From the NCBI GenBank assembly GCA_008931825.1, contig QXVZ01009365.1, positions 1 to 33,648 on the forward strand: 33,648 nucleotides of DNA. Direction: 5' to 3'. Source of the stretch: Phallusia fumigata (taxonomy: Eukaryota; Chordata; Ascidiacea; Phlebobranchia; Ascidiidae). The position numbers were made by a program, and so were the translations under genes. The notes below the pieces were generated by a model. The model was not told where the DNA came from, made no database searches, and saw nothing but the letters and a program-made list of their open reading frames with translations. Every line of letters starts with the position of its first letter. Positions within the stretch are counted from its first letter, which is position 1. Below, piece after piece: positions 10,501 through 19,500 of the stretch.

Positions 10501-13500
10501 ATTATTGCGTTTTAGTGCTGCGACAAATAAAATATTCATGACTGTTTTCGATCTAATGAAAGATTTCATTTCTTCGTCGACAGCCAACAGCGGGGCAAAA
10601 TTCGAGGTCACATGAATATGCAATGTTATTTACCCGCACCTTCATTGTGGAGCACGTCAGAAACGCGGCAAATAGCGACAGGTGGCAGTGAAACATCGCC
10701 TTTTGCGAGAGTCGAAAACGACGAAAAAGGCGGTGGCGCGCGAGTAAAAACACCGAGCGTGTGTTTAGGCGCCACAGCTTAGCGCTTACGTCTGCCAGCG
10801 GCACGTGAAGAAACGGCGAGGTTTTGCCAGAATTGAGTGTCCAAAATACGGTCGAAAGGTGTACAGGCAGTCGATGAGTAAAGACAGTAAGAACGGGTCT
10901 TTCCAAACTAGTTTTCGAGAAGAAAGCGTACAAGTGAGAAGGAAAAGACATTTGGACGCCTTTCCAGATAAAATAGTAAGTGTTTCTTTGAATTTTTTTC
11001 AATCTTTTGATTCTCCATATCGCACTTCCACATGGCACAAGCCTAACATGTCATACATTTTCGTCTCGTCTTCATCTAATTCGTGCTGGAAGCACATGAA
11101 TGCGAAACCATGCCCGGTGAGGAAATTAAAACGCAACTACATAGCCCGTGCGTCCGTTAATTGTTTGCTTTACGTGCTGGCAACAGTGGGCTCGTAAGGT
11201 TTCATTTTGCGCGAGGGGAAGCGAATTTAATTAGGTTGCTCACCACAAAATGCGTTGGGGCTGGGCACGCGTGGATCAACCTGGGAGTGTCAGGTATTAC
11301 ACAGTTCCGTCGTCATCTTCTCCTAAATTGAGTCATAAAGCGGGTTTTTATAACCCGAGGATATATTACAGCGACTTTTTTGTTCGACGGTATTCATTGG
11401 AAAGGTACGCCAGGTAATATGCTACATATTACCACGGGGTCACATTTGTTAGTAGCTCGACAAACTGATGCGACTGCAGAAAACCTCGCGGGGTTCAGTT
11501 TGGGCCTAAATCATAAACCTCAGAAAACACTTGGTGTACTTCACAAAACACGGGTTATTGTGGAAAGATAAGGAAACTTGAAGCGTTCACGTGTGCAAGC
11601 TTAGCGCGGTTTGTCCAGGACTGCGGAGCATTGTTTCGTGCTTCGTAGAGTTTTTTACGCTCACCTTGCTTTGGCCACTTGACTGACGCACCAGGCGAAT
11701 AATAAAGGCAAACCCCGAAGCTGCCGTCGGCTGTGTGCAGGCAATTATCTCGTAAAGCTATTTGTTTATTTAGTAAACGGAGAACGCCTCTCAGCGCGTT
11801 AACGCAGCGAAACGGATAAGCGATAAGTTTTGGGCCGAGTTAGCTATCGGCCTAACAACACACGCGCAGTAAACCGAGGTTTCGATGACAAGATTCTGTT
11901 TAGCGGTCCTTTGGGTAAAACTCGACGACCTGGTAACGGTGGATTTACGGAAATAGGGCGCGATACCGTTCGGGCTCTTTACCGTCGTTACGATGTCATA
12001 AAGCACGTATTGAAGTGCTTGCCCTCTAGAAAGAGATCGCACGCGGGCGAGTATCCAAATACAACGATGTCGTCTTGGCGGACGAAAAACGCACATAATT
12101 AATGTTGTCGTTTCAACGGCCGCGGTTTGCCCTTTCATGCCAGCGAATTCAGAGTTTTTAATGACACTGCAAAGAGGAAACGCCATTGAACGTCTCTTGA
12201 GCGCGATTGTAGCTCTTCTGATTAAATAACATCGGCCAAATTGGAAATTAAAACACAATGGAGACATACTCCGTGATTTAAATCGTTTGCCATGTTTGTG
12301 AATGCAACATCGTCTGTTTGGCAGTAATTGCATTATATTTGTTGCTAGGTATAACTAGTCACGTGTGTCGTTTCAAGTCGCCGTCATAATGGGGCGAGCT
12401 GGTACGCAGGGCAAACACTTTTAATGCGATACTGCCGTTAATTCGTCGTTTTGTTGGCACTGCGGCTGTCGGAGCAAAGTTTGTAGTGATCGGGCAGGAC
12501 TGGTGATAAGCAAGCAGCGATGGTAGCGATAGTAGGCGACAGCAATGATGATTAATCGGCTTATCGGAACGTTGGGCGGGCGCACGGCTAATTGACAGAA
12601 GGCTCCCAGACCGATTCGGACAAGGCCATTAACGAACCACATCGCGATACAGCTGTATGTTAGTCTGTCATCCTTTTCCTCCCCACAGGCCGTTTGAAGT
12701 TGCTTTTCGGCTATTACTTCGACATTAAGTGTCAAAAACTGTACAACGCGATACGAAGAAATAGCGGACCAGTCAAGTTCAAGGCAGATGTTTTTGTTTG
12801 CGTCTACTATTGTGAAATATTTTCTTTTTGGTGCCGATAGTTTTGTTACTTTTTCTACAGTTTTGAAAAACAGTAGTTTTGGACAAAACATATCTGTTTC
12901 AAGATACTAAACGATGAACCAATATGTCCAAACGACCAATCACAATCCTTTGTAAGTTGCGACTCGTTGAACTATAACTGTATTTGTATTTGTTATTGGT
13001 GGTAAATACAGTATTTTATAAGGTTACGGTCGAGCAATGGTTCCACGTCCCTAGGTTTATTGACTTGTGATCGGCTTAACAAAGGCCCTTGTCTGGTTTG
13101 TTATTACAGTGCGATCGTGGGTAATTGCTTTGCTCGGCTAACAAGCTTATATTGAGTCAAGGGCCTTTCCCTTTCAAACAGTCGTTGGAAGCCTTTCACA
13201 AATCAGTAAAGCAAATTAGACTTGGCGTGGGTACGGCGGTGTCAGCAGAATATTTGTCATCCCAACCCGATAGCAATTTTTCTTAAACGCCGCAGTATTA
13301 TCATCGGCATCATAAGTTTACAATACTAATATGGCTGATGTGGTAACATGGAGCACAAAGCGGACCTGCATACTGGCGTCGGGTACAGAACCGTCAGCTG
13401 AAAGAAACATTAGGACAGCGCTAGTGAGCAATTAGCAACAGCAAAGGGCTTGTAATTAAATTACAAATCGCCAATCTTTGGGAAACCTCAGCAACCACTA

Positions 13501-16500
13501 TGCTCATGGGGAAGGTGATGGCGCCGACATTCCCCGAACATTAGGCGTTTGTTGAAAGGTACTTTGTAGTCACGCACCACTTAATAAGTAGTGGTGCTCG
13601 CATGTGCCGTCATTAGCGCTGAAAATGTTTTTAACCGCGATTAAAACACAATTTTATGCCAAAAACACAATTTGTTTTTAACCGCGAATAAAACACAATT
13701 TTGTGCCAAAAATAAATTATCAGCGAAATGTTTTGAAGCTGTACGTTTTCAGAGCACAGCTTTTTACACGTTTACGTGCAATAGTTATTTAGCGTGAAAA
13801 CAAAGTCTTCAAGTATATTAAGAACTGTAACGATTTGTATATTCAGCAAGTATTAAAACGGAGTAAAAGCAAACGTTTGATTCACCGTCTGGCGCCGGGG
13901 TGGTTTTCCTTCAATCGCATAAACTCGTGGGGTTCGATTACAGTAATAGAGCACAACCGGGGTCGTGTTAGCACTCCGTATGTGCTGATATAACAGAAGA
14001 CGAAGCGACTTACAGGCCGCAAAGCGAACGTGACAAACTTTTATCGATAAGCCCAAANAAAGGAGAAATGTTTCAATCGTTTAGAACTCATTTTGTCCGA
14101 ACGATTTATTTGTTTCGTTTGGCGTGGTCAACTTGTTTTTACTGTTAGGTGCGCGACATTTGTACTCGCATTTTTAGATTTGTTGGTGTTCCGTTGTGGC
14201 AGTTTGAGAGTTAGACAAAATTTTTGAAAAGGTGCCTATAGACCGTTGAAACTTATGAATAAAAGGTTGTATCGTTTTGTTCGTGATGATCGGTCCGATT
14301 TGGACTCCTTGGCTTAAATGACAACAAATACACAAATGTTGTTGCGCCCTGACAACCAACGTCGACTTAACACCAATAGTTACACACGATCAATGCAACC
14401 AGGTCGCAAAAACTATGTCAACAAAACATCATTAACGGACCCCATTGAGGTGTTCAATTCTCCATCGACAATTGTTTGTCGTGCCCATTTCCGCACTTAT
14501 TGCCGATCGCCTGCGACGCTGCCGGGAGATTACGATCCCTAAACGTATTGACTGAAGCCGATTATCCGACCGTCGTCCCGAAATCAAGTGTCATGGCAAA
14601 TCAATGGGCGGCTTGTACGTGCTTAAGTGGCCCGACAGTGTGGATCAGCCAAGGTTCAAATCAAACCTTGCGTGCCGTATGCCAACGTGAGCTATTGTGG
14701 TGTGGATATAAATGTTGTGTCGGGGTCTGATGGGGTTGTTGTAACAATCGCTAACGATAAATGCGTGTTGATTTTTGTCTGGGTGCGACCACAGTGCGAG
14801 ATAGTCACCGGGAACCGGATATTTGTGCACGTTTTCAACCATGCTGGGCGATCTTTTGATACAGCAACAGATAACAAGCTCTATTGAAACTCGTCTGAAA
14901 AGCAATCTTGTTGGTCACATCTTGTTTGGTCACTTGTGTACCAAATTGGTTTTAATTTAATTAACAAGCAAAGTTTTAATTGTTGTTTCATTGTCAGCAT
15001 ATGTGGTATTGCATCTTGGTGGCTTATGCTGTAGGCTCCGACCTGTTGTTGAAGTATGGGAGCTAAGCTGTCACTCGGCGACCCTAAATTGCAACATTTT
15101 GTGGGCATCATTTGTTAGGCTCAGCAGGCTGATGCGGCGGCGATTAGGTGCGACAGGCGACACGGTTTGAGCCAGTCGCCTTGCCGCAATGAAGTCTCCT
15201 CGGTTATGACAGGGCAGCGGACAGATTCAACACAACTTTGCAATTAGCCTGGGTGCGCTGCCAGCGCTCGCGCTTGGACGTGACAACGACATGAGTTAAA
15301 GATGCCTGCCAAACCAGCCCCTGCATTAGTAGGCAATATAAGGTGGTAGAAAGCCTTCCACGGGCCCTTTGTAGCATTAATGCTCTCCGAGTCTCACCTC
15401 AGCGATTTTACAGCATCCATCTTTTGTGTGAAATAAAGCTATGGTATATAAACAAACTTTGGCAACATTTCTGTTTGCATGCGGCACAGGATCAGTAACT
15501 AATCTTGTCAGTCGTATTAGTACATTTGATTGAGTCGACCTTTAAACGTCTAAAAGAGATAGCTTGTTTTGAAACTGAAAACGCATATCCGTAAGAGACA
15601 TAACTTTAGCGGTCCTCAATAGTAACATGTCGTATTAAGTGTGATTGTAATATACCACAAGGCAGCAAAATTTTGCCACGAAATCGGTCTTGGTCGCTTT
15701 ATAATCTTCCCAAGCGAACAAGAGCTGTAACTTGCGGGGTTCCCACGCCTGCGCTAATATCGTTCGTGCACTTGAANGCCCCTGCATTAGTAGGCAATAT
15801 AAGGTGGTTGAAAGCCTTCCACGGGCCCCTTTGTAGCATTAATGCTCACTGAGTCTCACCTCAGCGGTTTTACAGCATCCATCTTTTGTGTGAAATAAAG
15901 CTATGGTATATAAACAAACTTTGGCAACATTTCTGTTTGCATGCGGCATAGGATCAGTAACTAATCTTGTCAGTCGTATTAGTACATTTGATTGAGTCGA
16001 CCTTTGTAAAAAAACGTCTAAAAGAGATAGCTTGATTTGAAACTTAAAACGCATATCCGTATGAGACATAACTTTAGCGGTCCTCAATAGTAACATGCCG
16101 TATTAAGTGTGATTGTAATATACCACAAGGCAGCAAAATTTTGCCACGAAATCGGTCTTGGTCGCTTTAAAATCTTCCCAAGCGGGCCGCCGCGAAGCGG
16201 AACTGAGAAAGTAATGAAGATAATTCCGTCGCCTGGTTCGTCCAGCGTTCTTCGCAACCATAAAAGGGTTTGACGAAAGACCACTCGACCCGCTAAGCTG
16301 GCAGCAACAAATGGCGAAGAATCCAAAACTTTGCCCTGCGTGAATGTATATCACTATGCTGATGCACGACAGCAAGGCAAGGGTTTCGTGATTCGTCTTT
16401 CATCTCAGTCTCACAGAGGCGGCATCTCACAATGTGTGTGGTCCGTAAGTCGAACGCTCGTGACCGCTAACGGATTATTGAATCCGCAATTTTAAATTAG

Positions 16501-19500
16501 GTCCGGCGCCCGTACTCGTCGCAGTCGGGGTAATAAAAACAGTGATTTGTGTCAGCAATAAACTTAGTGGGTTGAACTATAAAGTGCCGCTGGTTTTGTT
16601 CGTGCAACATTCGTTTTGATTTGAATTTGTGGTTGCTGGAGACTCCAATGATTCCAGAACTTAATCATATGTAACGTGAACGTGATAAACCAACTTGAAA
16701 TCAGTTTATAAAGCATCTACACTTCTGCAATAATTCTCTATGCATAAGTGGGAGTTTCTGTTTGCAAGTTAGACAAGAAAAACTCAATTAAACTGTTTGA
16801 AAGCATAGACGAGTTAGGAAAAATGTGGAAATTCCCTCTGGATTATTTAGGCTTTGGCGCATCTCATCACCACTTGCTACCACTGTTTCTCCAAAGCGTT
16901 TGTTACACTTACAACACAGTTCTTACAATGAGATAATTATGTGGCCCTTTCCTAAAGAGGGCAAATATTGCTTTTATTTGCACAATATTTTTAAACAGGT
17001 CATATGTTTTTTATTGAACTTACCAGGTCTTTCCATTCCTGGTAACATGGGTTGTGGTCCTGGACCCTGGAATAAATACATGCACATAACTGCTTGCCCG
17101 ATTTCACATATTTTTATTGTTTACTGCTTATAACAGTTCCCATTGTTGCACGCCAAAATGAACTATTGCTACCAAATGTAATATATCGAGGTTACAATCA
17201 TATGTATATATATGCATGCCACAAAAGTGAGCCAAATAAGTTGTTTCCACAGGCAAGATTATTACTCCTCGTAAACGCACGTTATACGACAACTTATTGG
17301 AATATATTCAAAAACTTTCTTTATTGGTGGGCTCTGAGCTATTTAAGTCACTGCTTTACGGCGTTGAAGAGAGTAATAAAAAACCAACCTGCATTCCAGG
17401 TCTTGGACCACCCGGAGGATATCGCGGAGACATGTAGGGCTGAAAAAGTGAAAGACGTAACATGAACCAGGTACAACTATTCATCGTATGTTTGTTAAAT
17501 GTAGGAGAGCCTACCGTAACAATAACTCATCTAAACATGTCAATAATCCTCGCATTTTGGGGAAATTTTTTGCGAAGGGGTAACCGAAAAAGCGAGGTAC
17601 GTTAAATGCCAACACAATTGTTAGTCTCCAAAGTCTCATTACTTCCCCAGTTACAAATCAACTGTCAAATTACAATTAATCGAAGCAAGCGATCTGCAGA
17701 AACAAAAACGCGAGTTCCATGACGCTAAAACTTCACTTGCGTCTACAAGCAAGGCGTCATCCAATCTCATAGCGCCACCTAGGGACTGCAGTCAACGGAT
17801 AGGGTTTCCGCCATATGTCGCACAAAACGTTGGTTTTTGAGCTAAGGCACTGGATGTCGCAAAAGGGTGCTTAACAACGTCACGCCGAGGTTTACCAACA
17901 GGCATATGTCACAATGCAGAGAACCTTACGTTTATTTGGAATCAATACATTTATGGTACAAAAGGAACGGCTTTTACTATTGCATAACCTGATATACACA
18001 CTTGGTGATGTCAAGCACACCAGTAGGGACCAGTTACTTTTATAAATACTGACCAATATCAGTTTTAAGGCAATAGCACATTTGATAAATATGACCATTC
18101 AGTAAATAATCGAGCATGTATATAAATAATGTCATACCTATGTCATTTGACTTCAAAATGTTTAAAGTAATTGTACAAAAAGCTAAATTTACCTGTTGCC
18201 TCATCATGTGGTTATTTGGGTTATGGTGGGGGGAGGGGGAAGCAGCTGAACCAGGCTGAAAAAAGTAAGAAATTTAAATGGGTGACACTTCTAAATGCTA
18301 GCTGTGGGATTATTTATATCGTGTAAAAATTATTTGATGATCACTGACACAAATGCTTGCAAATTTTTTGGAACATGAACATAGTTAAGTCTGTCATGGC
18401 AAGGTAATAAAATTTATGAGGAACAAAGGTCAGAAGTTGGAAGTTTTTTTTCAAAATATGTTCTAATATATTTATCTGTATTGGTGGCCACTATTACATA
18501 CAACAACCTGAAAAGTATTCACATATGCGTACAGAAATTACAGATGTTCATTTTGTGAATGTAGGACACAAATATGAACAGATTATCTTTTTTGGTGACA
18601 GTGTTGTAAAATGCTACTATAATAAACATGTTGACATGGGGCAGTTAATACGTAGTATGAAATACAATTCATTTTTCACTTGCTTTGAAAAAGTTTTGTG
18701 GCAGGTGCAAGTTAAAAATAGTTTAAAACATTGATGCTGTGACAACAGGTTTGGGTAATTATAGGCCACATGTTCACCTTTACAACATTTCACACTAACT
18801 GTGGGTCATAGCTTTTTCAGATTAATAACTGGAATATTATTTGTGATATTTACCAGCAAGTATGAAAACTAAACCCAGAAAAATCAATATTAGTATCAGC
18901 AAAGGGTTTTATTTTTAAAATATGAGCAATAAATCCTCTGTAACTAACTTTCAGAAAGAAAGAACAGCATGGTGGGAAAAAGTGGGGAAATGGGGAAGCT
19001 CCTTTCCGGGAAATTAGTCCTACTCACGGGAAATTTTTTGTTTTTGTAGCATCTATTAGTTTAATATTCCTGTAACATATAGGAACTTAGGGGATTTGCC
19101 GAAAATTGGAGGAAAATTTTTGTTGGCTTCCCGGGAAATTTGCATTTTTTCTAGCCCTGAAGAACAAAATCGCTCTGTTCGCTAAACTATTTTAGCTGTT
19201 GTGCTTTCTTGGCCAAAATGGCTTAACATTTGTGTCACACGAGCCTGCATTTTTGGTCCATATGTTGGGACTAAAACTTTTTGTTATCTTACAGGAAAAT
19301 ATCCTGGAGGTAAACCTGGTTGACCCATTCCTTCTGGAGGCATTGGATTTAGTGGAGAAGGCGCCGTTGCAGCACTCTGTTATTGAACAAACATCAAGTT
19401 ATTGTTTTATCGAAAGCTCTAAATGTGAAGCGGACTTTGTTTAATAAAGACTACGTAAAACAACATTTGACTGTTTTGTTTTTGACAAACATATTTTGCT

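Larger units (their letters stand above)
8907..17023 (-). other. SSBP intron 8, over 8 kb, no recognisable gene
   Basis: Exon 8 leaves one base and exon 9 supplies two, so no coding exon is required in between. Open frames of up to 180 codons (for example 11791-12333 and 12421-12891, minus) have no recognisable domains or splice support. From about 9.05 to 16.5 kb CpG is frequent, unlike the DNA just to the right. The region contains contig joins at 10120, 14058 and 15777 and a short tandem repeat. Confidence 0.6.

Noticed and set aside
10553..12891. Open frames up to 180 codons on both strands in SSBP intron 8
   Set aside because: The DNA here is less AT-rich, so chance open frames are longer. 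No domains, repeats or paired splice sites were seen.
13880..13950. ggggttcgatta resembling a tRNA B box on the plus strand
   Set aside because: There is no A box or acceptor stem at the expected distance.
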